A program made the position numbers and the translations under genes. Of a stretch of 64,000 nt of DNA, positions 33,682 to 43,473 are shown in pieces. The notes below the pieces were generated by a model. That model had not been told where the DNA came from. It did no database searches and was given only the letters and a program-made list of their open reading frames with translations. How positions within the stretch are numbered: position 1 is the stretch's first letter; every line of letters starts with the position of its first letter. This stretch comes from Bacillus_I endophytica_A (GTDB lineage Bacteria; Bacillota; Bacilli; Bacillales; Bacillaceae_H), in contig NZ_JALAMS010000020.1 in the NCBI RefSeq assembly GCF_026790145.1, forward strand, positions 1-64,000. Direction: 5' to 3'.

Positions 33682-34611
33682 ATGATTGAAGTGCTTTCTT
33701 TTTTCGCTGTTTTTTTGACAATTTTTCTTTTTGGAATGCTTCTTTTAAAGATAGGACTTCAAAATTTCGAGAACCAACCTTTAAGAAATCAGCTTTCCTT
33801 TCTTACCAAAACATCTGCACACAGTTTCCTTACAGGGATACTTATTACATTTATTACTCAAAGCAGTTCTGTTGTTATAATCATTGCCATTGTGCTTGTT
33901 TCAGCTAGATTTCTCCCCCTTCGTAAAGCACTATCTGTTACATTAGGAGCAAACATTGGAGCTTGGATTCCTAGCTTCGTCTTCTTTCCTGTTTCAAATT
34001 TGGTATTACCACTTTTACTTCTCGGTACATTTCTTATTATGTTATCATCTCGAAAAAGTTTTTCAATTGGCGTTATTCTCTTTGGATTAGGATGTTTAAC
34101 AGTCGCTCTAAGTGGATGCAAGTCGCTTTCACATACCCTTTTTCCCCTCACTTTTGTACAAGACTCTATGAATGCTTTGTCATCAAACGAACTTCTTGGT
34201 TCAATTATTGGAATATTATTAGGCGGAATTATTCAGTCCCATACATTTCTATTTGAAATTGTGCTGGAGGCTATTAAAGAACAAGCCTTACCTTTTAAAT
34301 CTTCTCTTTTTCTGCTTTGGGGAATTAGTATTGGCACCTCTCTCTTTCCTTTAGTAGCAAGTATTGGGAGTAATAAGGAAGGAAAATTTTTGGCTTTATT
34401 TTATATACTAATCAACACGTTAGGAACAAGTATCTTTCTTCCGCTATTCTATGCATTTCATCACATACTCTCGATGCTATTTTTCACAGAAGAAGAATTG
34501 TTACGCTTATTTTTCTTAGGTTCTCACATTTTTTTAGCAGCTTTATTTCTTCCACTCATAAAATTGATTATTTATGTTAGAGAGAGAAAAAGTCCTTACC
34601 GACCAACATAA
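33682..34611 (+). CDS. yqeW: Na/Pi cotransporter family protein, short form YqeW
   Basis: This 309-residue membrane protein of the Na/Pi cotransporter family lacks the PhoU-like tail present in the paralogue at 283-1917. The first repeat has the QSSS motif (ITQSSSVVIIIAIV, near residue 59) and LGANIGAW. The second repeat has QSHTFLFE in place of QSSS, so half of the expected transport site is altered. ATG 33682 is eight bases after AGAGGTG. It is divergent from rpsU and convergent with deoC. Transport activity is uncertain. Confidence 0.82.
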   Translation: MIEVLSFFAVFLTIFLFGMLLLKIGLQNFENQPLRNQLSFLTKTSAHSFLTGILITFITQSSSVVIIIAIVLVSARFLPLRKALSVTLGANIGAWIPSFVFFPVSNLVLPLLLLGTFLIMLSSRKSFSIGVILFGLGCLTVALSGCKSLSHTLFPLTFVQDSMNALSSNELLGSIIGILLGGIIQSHTFLFEIVLEAIKEQALPFKSSLFLLWGISIGTSLFPLVASIGSNKEGKFLALFYILINTLGTSIFLPLFYAFHHILSMLFFTEEELLRLFFLGSHIFLAALFLPLIKLIIYVRERKSPYRPT

Positions 34612-34645
34612 AAAAGGAGGTATGGCATAAGCCGCTCCTCCTTAA
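34612..34645. terminator. Candidate bidirectional terminator between yqeW and deoC
   Basis: AAGGAGG / CCTCCTT stem with an inner GGC / GCC pairing, preceded by an A-run and followed by TTAATAAT. It lies between convergent genes. Confidence 0.55.
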
Positions 34646-35310
34646 TAATCAGTATCTGCTGTATATCCGTTTACAATGGCAATGCCTGAGCTTGCACCAA
34701 TACGGGTAGCTCCTGCTTCAATTACTGCTTTTGCTCCTTCTGCATTACGTACACCCCCAGATGCTTTCACACCAACGTCTGGTCCAACTGTTTTGCGCAT
34801 TAATGCTACGTCTTCTACAGTTGCTCCGCCTGTTGAGAATCCTGTTGACGTCTTAACATAGTCCGCTCCTGCTTCAACTGCAAGTTTGCATGCACGAATT
34901 TTTTCGTCCTCTGTTAATAGACAAGTTTCAATGATAACTTTTACAAGAACACCTTTTGATGCTTCAACAACTGCTTGAATATCACGCTTTACTTCTTGAT
35001 CATTTCCATCTTTAAGAGCTCCAATGTTAATGACCATATCAACTTCTATTGCTCCATTTGAGATAGCATTTTGGGCTTCAAACGCTTTCACTTCAGGCGT
35101 GTTAGCTCCAAGTGGAAAACCAATAACTGTACATACTTTTACATCTGTTCCTTCTAATAGAGAAGAAGATAAACTTACCCATGTTGGGTTAACACACACA
35201 GAAGCAAAATGATGTTCTTTCGCTTCCTCACAAAGCTTTTCAATTTCCTCTTTTTTAGCATCTGCTTTTAGCAGTGTATGATCAATCATTTTAGCAATCT
35301 CTTTTGACAT
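34642..35310 (-). CDS. deoC: Deoxyribose-phosphate aldolase
   Basis: This 222-residue class I aldolase cleaves 2-deoxyribose-5-phosphate to glyceraldehyde-3-phosphate and acetaldehyde. Schiff-base lysine is in DYVKTSTGF near residue 152 and the proton-relay lysine in VGVKASGG near 181. ATG 35310 follows AAAGGAG; the longer in-frame ATG at 35328 lies before that site. It stands alone here, not with the other deo genes. Confidence 0.95.
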   Translation of the reverse strand: MSKEIAKMIDHTLLKADAKKEEIEKLCEEAKEHHFASVCVNPTWVSLSSSLLEGTDVKVCTVIGFPLGANTPEVKAFEAQNAISNGAIEVDMVINIGALKDGNDQEVKRDIQAVVEASKGVLVKVIIETCLLTEDEKIRACKLAVEAGADYVKTSTGFSTGGATVEDVALMRKTVGPDVGVKASGGVRNAEGAKAVIEAGATRIGASSGIAIVNGYTADTDY

Positions 35311-35405
35311 AATATTTGCTCCTTTCAAAGCACCTTATAGTTGTCCGTACCTGTTGATTCTATCATTTTCTCCACAAAAAAACGAGTCGAATTCAATATT
35401 TACGA

Positions 35406-35448
35406 AAAGAAAACTCTGTATCCAGAATATGGACACAGAGTTTTTATT
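35406..35448 (-). terminator. Terminator of the hrcA-dnaK operon after mtaB
   Basis: On the minus strand AAAACTCTGT-G-TCC pairs with GGA-T-ACAGAGTTTT, followed by CTTTTC. It sits right after the mtaB stop. Confidence 0.85.
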
Positions 35449-36805
35449 ATGAGCTTAGTTTTATATGTTCAGAAGTAAGCGTATCTTCTACAACACGAAG
35501 AAATTGTCCTTCATTATATGGATATCCTGATTTCGTAATCTTTACACGAACGAGTTTACCAATCATATCTTCTGTTGCTTGGAATTTTACTTTCAAATAA
35601 TTATCAGTATAGCCAATGAAAAGGCCACTTTCTGGGTTTTCCTTATCCACTTCTTCTGGGATAACTTCTAACACTTCACCTTCATAGTTTGAAGCATATT
35701 CTTTTGCTAGCTGATCTGAAAGTTCAATAAGGCGATGAACTCGCTCATTTTTAATTTCTTCATCAATTTGATCTTCCATGCGAGCTGCTGGTGTTCCCGT
35801 ACGTTTTGAATATGGGAAAACATGAAGCTCAGAGAAGTTGTAGTCTTTAATAAAATTATAGGTTTCCATAAATTCTTCTTCTGTTTCACCAGGGAAGCCA
35901 ACGATAACGTCAGAAGTAATGGCAACGCCAGGAAGAGCTTCACGAAGGCGATCAAGTCTTTCACCGAAGAATTCCATTGTATATTTACGACGCATTCTTT
36001 TTAAAACAGTGTTAGATCCTGACTGAAGAGGCACATGTAAATGACGCACAACAATGTTAGAGTTGTTTAAAACGTCAATTACTTCATCTGTAATCTGGCT
36101 TGCTTCAATAGATGAAATACGAATTCTCTTTAATCCAGCTACTCTCGCTTCTAAATCACGAAGAAGAGCTGCAAGATTATAATCTTTCATATCTTCACCA
36201 TATCCACCTGTATGAATACCTGTTAACACAATCTCTTTATAACCTGCATCAACAAGCTGCTGAGCTTGACGAATGACTTCTTCTGGATCACGAGAACGCA
36301 TAAGACCACGAGCCCAAGGGATGATACAGAACGTACAGAAGTTATTACATCCTTCTTGGATTTTTAATGACGCACGCGTACGGTCTGTGAAAGCCGGTAC
36401 GTCTAGCTCTTCATATACACGATTTCTCATAATATTTGTTACACCGTTAATTGGTTGGCGCTCTTTTTTATATTGTTCAATATACTCAAGCATTTTAATA
36501 CGATCTTGTGTTCCCACAACAATATCAACACCAGGAATAGCCATAATTTCTGCTGGTGATGTTTGAGCATAGCATCCTGTTACACAAATAACTGCGTCAG
36601 GATTTTTGCGAATGGCACGACGAATAACTTGGCGACTCTTTTTGTCTCCAGTATTCGTCACAGTACAGGTATTGATAACATATACATCTGATGTTTGCTC
36701 GTATTCAACGCGCTCATATCCGTTATTTTGGAAAAGCTGCCAAATTGCTTCTGTTTCGTAATGGTTTACTTTACAACCTAATGTATGGAATGCCACTTTT
36801 GGCAT
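35447..36805 (-). CDS. mtaB: tRNA (N6-L-threonylcarbamoyladenosine(37)-C2)-methylthiotransferase
   Basis: MtaB converts t6A37 to ms2t6A in ANN-decoding tRNAs. The 452-residue protein has the N-terminal UPF0004 cluster cysteines C11, C47 and C78, the radical SAM motif C153, C157, C160 (GCNNFCTFC), and a C-terminal TRAM domain. ATG 36805 follows GAGGTG; the earlier in-frame start at 36814 lies before that site. It is the last gene of the heat-shock operon, as yqeV is in B. subtilis. Confidence 0.95.
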   Translation of the reverse strand: MPKVAFHTLGCKVNHYETEAIWQLFQNNGYERVEYEQTSDVYVINTCTVTNTGDKKSRQVIRRAIRKNPDAVICVTGCYAQTSPAEIMAIPGVDIVVGTQDRIKMLEYIEQYKKERQPINGVTNIMRNRVYEELDVPAFTDRTRASLKIQEGCNNFCTFCIIPWARGLMRSRDPEEVIRQAQQLVDAGYKEIVLTGIHTGGYGEDMKDYNLAALLRDLEARVAGLKRIRISSIEASQITDEVIDVLNNSNIVVRHLHVPLQSGSNTVLKRMRRKYTMEFFGERLDRLREALPGVAITSDVIVGFPGETEEEFMETYNFIKDYNFSELHVFPYSKRTGTPAARMEDQIDEEIKNERVHRLIELSDQLAKEYASNYEGEVLEVIPEEVDKENPESGLFIGYTDNYLKVKFQATEDMIGKLVRVKITKSGYPYNEGQFLRVVEDTLTSEHIKLSS

Positions 36806-36810
36806 TGTAA

Positions 36811-37557
36811 TCACCTCATTAATTCAGTCTCGTAGGAAACAGCAGAAAGTGCATAAAAAGGAGCTGTTTCTGTACGTAATATTCTTGGTCCAAAGCTGCA
36901 TGGAACAAAGTTAGCTTGCCTTAACTTTTCCACTTCTTCCTCTGTTAGACCGCCCTCAGGCCCAACAACAATAATAATTGAATCGCCTTTTTGAAGACGT
37001 GACAAAATGGAGGCAAAATTAGCTTTCTCACCACGTTTTGCTTCTTCTTCATACGCGACAATCTTATGTGTATACGTCTCACTAACCTCTATAAGCTTAT
37101 TCAATGAGCATGGTTCAACAACACTTGGAACAACAGTACGATGTGACTGTTCTGCTGCTTCTTTTGCAATCTTTTTGAAACGCTCTACTTTTTTAGAAGC
37201 TTTCTTACTATCCCATTTAACAATTGAACGAGCAGCAATGAAAGGGATAAACTCGGCTGCACCAAGCTCAGTTCCCTTTTGGATAACAAGCTCAAGCTTA
37301 TCCCCTTTAGGCAGCCCGTTCGCAATCGTTACGGAAACAGGAAGCTCTTTTTCTTCTTCCTGCCACTCTTCTACCTCTAAAAGAACACAATCATTTGCTA
37401 TCTCTGTAATTATACTTAGCGCTGTTTTGCCTTCCTTCGTACAGCAAAGCACTTTATCACCGCTCGTCATTCTCATCACTTTTACAATATGACGAGCATC
37501 TTCTCCACAAATCTCAAATTTATTATCAACGTGTTTTTCTACGAAATATCGCTGCAT
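36811..37557 (-). CDS. rsmE: 16S rRNA (uracil(1498)-N3)-methyltransferase
   Basis: This 248-residue SPOUT-class enzyme has an N-terminal PUA-like domain and a C-terminal knotted SAM domain with IIVVGPEGGLTEEE near residue 196 and LGPRILRTETA (here FGPRILRTETA) near 229, both RsmE signatures. It follows prmA by 11 bases in the heat-shock operon. Confidence 0.95.
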   Translation of the reverse strand: MQRYFVEKHVDNKFEICGEDARHIVKVMRMTSGDKVLCCTKEGKTALSIITEIANDCVLLEVEEWQEEEKELPVSVTIANGLPKGDKLELVIQKGTELGAAEFIPFIAARSIVKWDSKKASKKVERFKKIAKEAAEQSHRTVVPSVVEPCSLNKLIEVSETYTHKIVAYEEEAKRGEKANFASILSRLQKGDSIIIVVGPEGGLTEEEVEKLRQANFVPCSFGPRILRTETAPFYALSAVSYETELMR

Positions 37558-37568
37558 ATTTACACCAC

Positions 37569-38510
37569 TTACTGTTCTTTCTTCGCAATAATCGCTACCC
37601 AGTCTTCCATCACCATAACTTCTTCAATAAGGAAGCCTGCTTTTGTTAATGCTTCTTTCACTTCTTCTTTCTTGTTCATAATAATACCTGATGTAATAAA
37701 CGTACCGCCGTTTTTCACAAGCTTATAAGCATCGTCAACAAAACGAACGATAATTTCAGCTAAAATATTGGCCACAATAATATCAGCTTGTCCTTCCACA
37801 CCATTCAGTAAGTTGTTTTGACCAACTGTTACGACTTCATTCACACTGTTTAGCTCAATGTTTTCACGTGCTGATTTCACCGCTACTTCATCTAAATCAT
37901 ACGCTCGCACATGCGAAGCTTCAAGAAGGGCTGCTCCAATACTTAATACACCAGAACCTGTTCCAACATCAATTACCGTATCATCTTTTTGAACTGTTGC
38001 TTCAAGTGCTTGAAGAGACATAACTGTTGTTGGATGTGTTCCCGTTCCAAAAGCCATCCCTGGATCCAATTCAATAATAAGTTCATCTGTACTTACTGGC
38101 TCATAGTCTTCCCACGTTGGCACAATAGTAAAACGCTGTGAGATTTTTACTGGGTGATAATACTTTTTCCAAGCTGTTGCCCATTCTTCTTCATGAACTT
38201 CACTAATTGTCACTTTATTCAGGCCAAGATCAAAATTATAAGATAAAAGACCATTAATAGACTCTTTAATGCCATCTACTGTCTCAGGAAGAAAACTATT
38301 TAGAGGTAAATAGGCTTTTACAATAACCCCGTCATCTGGATAATCTTCAGAATTGAGTTGGTAGATTTCACCAAAAGTTGTATCATACTCCTTCACTAAA
38401 TCCGTAGGGTCTTCAATTACGACCCCACTTGCACCTGCTTCATGTAAAATATTCGAAATCGGTTCAATTGCTTCATTCGTTGTATGAATACAAATTTCAG
38501 ACCATTTCAT
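37569..38510 (-). CDS. prmA: Ribosomal protein L11 methyltransferase
   Basis: This 313-residue enzyme methylates ribosomal protein L11. It has an N-terminal substrate-binding domain starting MKWSEICIHTT, and a C-terminal SAM domain with DVGTGSGVLSI near residue 180 and ANILAEI near 244. ATG 38510 is spaced from GGAG; an in-frame ATG at 38525 overlaps that site. Between dnaJ and rsmE in the operon. Confidence 0.95.
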   Translation of the reverse strand: MKWSEICIHTTNEAIEPISNILHEAGASGVVIEDPTDLVKEYDTTFGEIYQLNSEDYPDDGVIVKAYLPLNSFLPETVDGIKESINGLLSYNFDLGLNKVTISEVHEEEWATAWKKYYHPVKISQRFTIVPTWEDYEPVSTDELIIELDPGMAFGTGTHPTTVMSLQALEATVQKDDTVIDVGTGSGVLSIGAALLEASHVRAYDLDEVAVKSARENIELNSVNEVVTVGQNNLLNGVEGQADIIVANILAEIIVRFVDDAYKLVKNGGTFITSGIIMNKKEEVKEALTKAGFLIEEVMVMEDWVAIIAKKEQ

Positions 38511-38554
38511 ATCTACCAACTCCATTCCATTCTAAATTCTCTTTTATTTTTATA

Positions 38555-39679
38555 TTATTCACCTTTGAACGCGCGTTTCACACGGTCAAAGAATGAATTT
38601 TCATGTTCATCAACTGTTTCGCCACTCTCTTCAGCAAAATCGCGGAGAAGCTCTTTTTGCTTTTCAGACAATTTTGTTGGCGTAATAACAAGAATAACAA
38701 CATGTTGATCTCCTTGGCCATATCCGCGCACATTAGGCACACCTTTACCGCGAAGTCGGAAGTTTGTACCTGTTTGGGTTCCTGCTGGTACTTTAAGTTT
38801 TACTTTTCCATGCAGTGTTGGTACTTCTACTTCATCACCAAGTGCTGCTTGTGAAAATGTGATTGGCATTTCACAATAAATGTCGTCTCCCTCGCGCTCA
38901 AAAAATTCATGCCCACGAATTGAGAATACAACAAATAAATCTCCTGGAGGCCCACCGTTCACCCCTGGTTCACCTTGACCTGCAACACGCAGCTGCTGAC
39001 CATCATCAACGCCTGCTGGAATTTTCACGCTGATTTTCTTCTGTTTTTTAACTTTCCCTGCTCCATGACATGTTGAACATTTATCACGAATAATTTTTCC
39101 GCTTCCATTACAATGATGACAAACACGACGATTAACAATGCGACCAAATGGTGTATTTTGTTCGACATTTAACTGACCGCTTCCGTTACAGTGTGAGCAT
39201 GTGTCAACTTTCGATCCTGGTTTAGCACCGCTTCCATCACATGTGTCACACGTTTCTTCGCGCGGAATCTCAATTGTTGTATCTTTTCCAAATGCTGCTT
39301 CTTCAAAAGAAAGCGTCATTGTATATTGTAAATCTGCTCCTTGTCGAGGGGCGTTTGGATCACGACGTCTGCCTCCACCGCCACCGAAAAACGAGCTAAA
39401 AATATCCTCAAAGCCGAACCCGCCGCTGAAGTCTCCTCCGCCGCCAAATCCACCTTGGTTTGGATCGGTATGGCCGAATTGATCATAGTGGGCACGCTTC
39501 TGATCATCACTTAATACTTCGTAAGCTTCTTTAATTTCCTTAAATTTTTCAGGTGCATCCGCATCTTTGTTAATGTCCGGATGATACTTTTTTGAGAGCT
39601 TACGATACGATTTTTTAATTTCATCTTTGGTAGCAGATTTCCCTACTCCAAGTACTTCATAATAATCTCTTTTACTCAT
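38555..39679 (-). CDS. dnaJ: Chaperone DnaJ
   Basis: This 374-residue Hsp40 has the J-domain with HPD (YHPDIN near residue 33-38), a Gly/Phe-rich linker (about 75-110), four CxxCxGxG zinc repeats (about 144-210), and the C-terminal peptide-binding domain. It activates the DnaK ATPase. A hairpin terminator lies between it and dnaK, likely reducing its level relative to DnaK. Confidence 0.98.
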   Translation of the reverse strand: MSKRDYYEVLGVGKSATKDEIKKSYRKLSKKYHPDINKDADAPEKFKEIKEAYEVLSDDQKRAHYDQFGHTDPNQGGFGGGGDFSGGFGFEDIFSSFFGGGGGRRRDPNAPRQGADLQYTMTLSFEEAAFGKDTTIEIPREETCDTCDGSGAKPGSKVDTCSHCNGSGQLNVEQNTPFGRIVNRRVCHHCNGSGKIIRDKCSTCHGAGKVKKQKKISVKIPAGVDDGQQLRVAGQGEPGVNGGPPGDLFVVFSIRGHEFFEREGDDIYCEMPITFSQAALGDEVEVPTLHGKVKLKVPAGTQTGTNFRLRGKGVPNVRGYGQGDQHVVILVITPTKLSEKQKELLRDFAEESGETVDEHENSFFDRVKRAFKGE

Positions 39680-39801
39680 TCGTTCTCACTCCCGATTCTT
39701 CACATAGAGGTAATTGTATCACCAAAACAAACATAGTGGCAACATTAAAAAAACCTCTTTTGTGATGATTAAATGGTTCCTTTTATTCTAATTCCTATCT
39801 C

Positions 39802-39840
39802 AAAAAAAAAGCCAAAGTCAAGGCAAGCCTGACTTTGACT
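39802..39840 (-). terminator. Hairpin terminator or attenuator between dnaK and dnaJ
   Basis: On the minus strand CAAAGTCA-GGC pairs with GCC-T-TGACTTTG (one bulge), followed by GCTTTTTTTTT. It lies 15 bases after the dnaK stop within the operon, suggesting partial termination. Confidence 0.85.
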
Positions 39841-39854
39841 TTTCAATCACACTC

Positions 39855-41687
39855 TTATTTGCTTTCTTTGTCGTCTTTTACTTCTTCATACTCAGCGTCA
39901 ACAACGTTATCGTCTTGAGCTGAAGAAGCATCGCCACCAGCTTGCTGCTGTGCTTGTTGTGCTTGCTCATAAAGCTTCATTGTTAAAGCTTGAACGATTT
40001 CTTGAAGTTCATCTTTCTTCGCTTTGATTTCTTCAAGTTCGTTTTTCTCAATTGCAGCTTTTAGAGCGTCTTTTGCTTCATTAGCTTTCGTTACTTCAGC
40101 TTCATCAACTTTACCTTCAAGATCTTTTAATGTTTTCTCAGTTGTGAAAACAAGTTGATCTGCTTCATTACGTAATTCAATTTCTTCTTTACGTTTTGCA
40201 TCAGCATCCGCATTTTCTTCTGCTTCTTTTACCATGCGTTCTACTTCTTCATCAGAAAGACCTGAAGAAGACTTGATTGTGATGTTTTGTTCTTTACCTG
40301 TACCAAGGTCTTTTGCACTTACGTTTACGATACCATTCTTATCAATATCAAATGATACTTCAATTTGTGGTACTCCGCGTGGTGCTGCTGGAATATCTGA
40401 TAATTGGAAACGACCTAATGTTTTATTGTCAGCAGACATTGGACGCTCACCTTGTAGTACGTGGATATCTACAGCTGTTTGGTTATCAGCAGCTGTTGAG
40501 AACACTTGTGATTTGCTTGTTGGAATTGTTGTATTACGCTCAATAAGTTTTGTGAACACGCCACCCATTGTTTCAATTCCAAGTGAAAGTGGTGTTACGT
40601 CAAGTAAAACAACGTCTTTAACATCACCTGTTAAAACTCCACCTTGAACAGCTGCACCAAGTGCTACAACTTCGTCAGGGTTTACACCTTTATGTGGCTC
40701 TTGACCAACTTCTTTTTGAATTGCTTCTTGAACAGCTGGGATACGAGTTGAACCACCAACAAGAATAACTTTATTAATTTCATTTTTTGTAACGCCAGCA
40801 TCTTTAATTGCTTGACGAACAGGACCCATTGTTTTCTCTACAAGGTGTGCTGAAAGCTCTTCGAACTTAGCGCGGCTTAATGTAAGCTCTAAGTGAAGTG
40901 GACCTGCTTCTCCAGCTGTGATGAATGGTAGAGAAATTTGTGTTGAAGATACACCTGAAAGATCTTTTTTCGCTTTTTCTGCAGCGTCTTTTAGACGTTG
41001 TAGAGCCATTTTATCTTTAGAAAGGTCAATGCCGTTTTCTTTTTTGAATTCTTCTACTAAGTGATCAATGATTACTTGGTCAAAGTCATCTCCACCAAGA
41101 CGGTTGTCACCCGCTGTTGAACGTACTTCGAAAACGCCATCTCCTAATTCAAGAATAGATACGTCAAAAGTACCGCCACCAAGGTCATATACTAAAACAG
41201 TTTGATCTTCGTCTGTTTTTTCTAAGCCGTAAGAAAGAGCTGCTGCTGTTGGCTCATTGATGATACGCTCAACTTCAAGCCCAGCAATTTTACCAGCATC
41301 TTTTGTTGCTTGACGCTCTGCATCGTTAAAATAAGCAGGTACTGTGATAACAGCTTTTGTTACAGGCTCGCCAAGATAGTCTTCTGCATATGATTTTAAA
41401 TACTGAAGAATAACAGCTGAAAGCTCTTGTGGAGTATATTCTTTTCCTTCTACTTCCACTTTATGATCTGTACCCATATGACGTTTGATTGAGATGATTG
41501 TGTTAGGGTTTGTAATTGCTTGACGTTTTGCAACTTCCCCTACTTGACGCTCACCATTTTTAAACGCGATAACAGATGGAGTTGTACGTCCACCTTCTGG
41601 ATTAGGGATTACTTTTGGTTCCCCACCTTCTAATACTGCAACACATGAGTTTGTCGTTCCTAAGTCAATACCAATAATCTTACTCAC
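39855..41687 (-). CDS. dnaK: Molecular chaperone DnaK (Hsp70)
   Basis: This 610-residue Hsp70 has the ATPase domain beginning IIGIDLGTTNSCVAV (about 3-17), the phosphate motif DLGGGTFDVS near residue 170, the linker DVVLLDVTPLSLGIE near 360, and the substrate-binding domain. It ends in the acidic tail NVVDAEYEEVKDD typical of DnaK. The length is typical of Firmicutes, which lack a 24-residue loop. Third gene of the HrcA-controlled operon. Confidence 0.99.
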   Translation of the reverse strand: MSKIIGIDLGTTNSCVAVLEGGEPKVIPNPEGGRTTPSVIAFKNGERQVGEVAKRQAITNPNTIISIKRHMGTDHKVEVEGKEYTPQELSAVILQYLKSYAEDYLGEPVTKAVITVPAYFNDAERQATKDAGKIAGLEVERIINEPTAAALSYGLEKTDEDQTVLVYDLGGGTFDVSILELGDGVFEVRSTAGDNRLGGDDFDQVIIDHLVEEFKKENGIDLSKDKMALQRLKDAAEKAKKDLSGVSSTQISLPFITAGEAGPLHLELTLSRAKFEELSAHLVEKTMGPVRQAIKDAGVTKNEINKVILVGGSTRIPAVQEAIQKEVGQEPHKGVNPDEVVALGAAVQGGVLTGDVKDVVLLDVTPLSLGIETMGGVFTKLIERNTTIPTSKSQVFSTAADNQTAVDIHVLQGERPMSADNKTLGRFQLSDIPAAPRGVPQIEVSFDIDKNGIVNVSAKDLGTGKEQNITIKSSSGLSDEEVERMVKEAEENADADAKRKEEIELRNEADQLVFTTEKTLKDLEGKVDEAEVTKANEAKDALKAAIEKNELEEIKAKKDELQEIVQALTMKLYEQAQQAQQQAGGDASSAQDDNVVDAEYEEVKDDKESK

Positions 41688-41718
41688 TTAAGATTCCCTC
41701 CTTGAAATATGTAAGTTT

Positions 41719-42303
41719 TTATTCGTTTACTTTTACCATTGCAGGTCGAATGATGCGATCTTTCAATTTGTATCCTTTTTGTAGTTCTTCTACTACAACG
41801 TTTGAATCAAAAGAATCATCCGAAACTTGCATAATTGCTTGATGCTGATATGGATCAAATGGTTGCCCAACAGCTTCAATTGCCTCTACGCCTTCTTTCT
41901 TCAGCGCTTCAACAAGCTGATTGTACACCATTGTCATTCCTTTTAGAATAGACTGTGTTTGCTCGTCGTCTGTTTCAACGCTAAGCGCTCTGTCAAAGTT
42001 ATCAAGAGCAGGTAAAATGTCTTCTGCTAAACTTTGAGCACGATACTTACGCTCTGCTTCTAGATCAAGCTTAGCACGACGACGTGAGTTATCGAAGTCA
42101 GCTTGTAAACGAAGATAGCGGTTTTCTTGCTCTTCAAGCTTACGTTTAAGCTCTTCAACTTCGCTTTCTTCAGCTTCTTGTTCTTCAATGCCCTCTTCCT
42201 GTCCTTCAACAGGCTGAGATTCGTTTGCTTCAGCTTCAATATCCTCTTGTACTTCATCTTTAGCTTCTACTTCTTCATTGATTACGTTTTTTTCGTTTGA
42301 CAT
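41719..42303 (-). CDS. grpE: Nucleotide exchange factor GrpE
   Basis: This 194-residue protein has an acidic disordered N-terminus (about 1-50), a long dimerising coiled coil (about 50-105) and a C-terminal beta domain with QPFDPYQHQAIMQV and KLKDRIIRPAMVKV, as in all GrpE. It releases ADP from DnaK. It lies between hrcA and dnaK. Confidence 0.97.
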   Translation of the reverse strand: MSNEKNVINEEVEAKDEVQEDIEAEANESQPVEGQEEGIEEQEAEESEVEELKRKLEEQENRYLRLQADFDNSRRRAKLDLEAERKYRAQSLAEDILPALDNFDRALSVETDDEQTQSILKGMTMVYNQLVEALKKEGVEAIEAVGQPFDPYQHQAIMQVSDDSFDSNVVVEELQKGYKLKDRIIRPAMVKVNE

Positions 42304-42356
42304 GCCTGTTCACCTCCCTCTAATGGCTAAAATAACTTTTATCAATATTTCCCTTG

Positions 42357-43388
42357 TTACTCTTTTTGATACAAGTGTGTTAATGCTTTAGAAAGGTCAC
42401 TTGTAATAAGCTGTAACAAGCTAATAATACGTCCATACGGCATTCTTGTTGGCCCTAAGATAGCAATTGTGCCAAACTGCTGAGCTTTTATAGAATACGT
42501 GGCAGTAATTAAACTGCATTCATCCATTTGGGCCATATTAATTTCACGACCTATTTTCACCTGAATCCCTGCTTCATCTGTGTGAAGTAAAGGATAAAAA
42601 GGATCTCCTTTTTCCATCACTTCAAGCAGAGAACGCATTTTAGACACATCGTGAAATTCAGGCTGTGTCAAAATATTAGTTTTGCCCCCAATATAAATCT
42701 TTTGAGAACTTGGAAACGTCAAAATACCATCAAGCATTTCGATTGTTTCTTCGTAGTTTTCCAAGTGCGATTTTAACAGAGTAGCAACTTCTTTGTAAAT
42801 CTTATCATGCAATTCACTAATTGGAACATCAACAAGTCGTTCATTTAAAATATTTACCATCTTTTCTAAATCGCTTGAGTGAACAGCAGAAGGTAATGTA
42901 ATAGTTTTACTTTCTACATATCCTGTATCCGTTACAATAATTGCAACAGCCATTCCTTCTGAAAGAGGTAAAATTTGGAGCTGACGTACTTTGTGACTCA
43001 CTGCACTAGGTCCTAAAGCAATGGACGTTAAATTCGTCATCTCTGAAAGAATTGTTGCTGCATTTTGAACTACTTTTTCAAGTTCAAAAACTTGCTCAGC
43101 AAAAAGTGATTTAACAACTTTCATCTCTGATCCTGTTAAAAGCTGTGGAGACAGCAGATGATCAACATAATAGCGATAGCCCTTCTCACTTGGAACCCGC
43201 CCAGATGAGCTGTGGGTCTTTTCAATAAATCCAAGCTCCTCTAAGTCCGCCATTTCATTACGAATCGTTGCAGAACTAAATTGAATAGTATCTTTCTTAG
43301 AAAGAGTTCTTGATCCAATTGGCTGAGCAGACTGAACAAAGTCATCAACAATTGCTTGTAGAATCAATAATTGACGCATTGTAAGCAC
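42357..43388 (-). CDS. hrcA: Heat-inducible transcription repressor HrcA
   Basis: This 343-residue repressor binds CIRCE and blocks the groESL and dnaK operons until stress titrates its chaperone GroE. The N-terminal winged helix includes FSSATIRNEMADLEELG and KTHSSSGRVPS (about 38-65), followed by a GAF-like dimer domain. GTG 43388 (MLTMRQLL) lies after AGAGGTGA, and matches the family start better than the internal ATG. First gene of the operon. Confidence 0.98.
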   Translation of the reverse strand: MLTMRQLLILQAIVDDFVQSAQPIGSRTLSKKDTIQFSSATIRNEMADLEELGFIEKTHSSSGRVPSEKGYRYYVDHLLSPQLLTGSEMKVVKSLFAEQVFELEKVVQNAATILSEMTNLTSIALGPSAVSHKVRQLQILPLSEGMAVAIIVTDTGYVESKTITLPSAVHSSDLEKMVNILNERLVDVPISELHDKIYKEVATLLKSHLENYEETIEMLDGILTFPSSQKIYIGGKTNILTQPEFHDVSKMRSLLEVMEKGDPFYPLLHTDEAGIQVKIGREINMAQMDECSLITATYSIKAQQFGTIAILGPTRMPYGRIISLLQLITSDLSKALTHLYQKE

Positions 43389-43403
43389 TTGACATCACCT
43401 CTG

Positions 43404-43430
43404 TTAGCACTCTAGTTAGATGAGTGCTAA
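43404..43430. promoter_or_regulatory. CIRCE operator (HrcA binding site)
   Basis: TTAGCACTC-N9-GAGTGCTAA is a perfect match to the CIRCE consensus. It lies between the -10 of the promoter and the hrcA ribosome site, where bound HrcA would block the operon. Confidence 0.98.
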
Positions 43431-43440
43431 ATCTATTATT

Positions 43441-43469
43441 AAGTTACCAAATCAGATTGTGGCTGTCAA
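43441..43469 (-). promoter_or_regulatory. Sigma-A promoter of the hrcA operon
   Basis: On the minus strand TTGACA (perfect -35), 17-base spacer, TAACTT, immediately upstream of CIRCE. The -35 nearly abuts the hemW stop codon. Confidence 0.75.
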
Positions 43470-43473
43470 TAAT

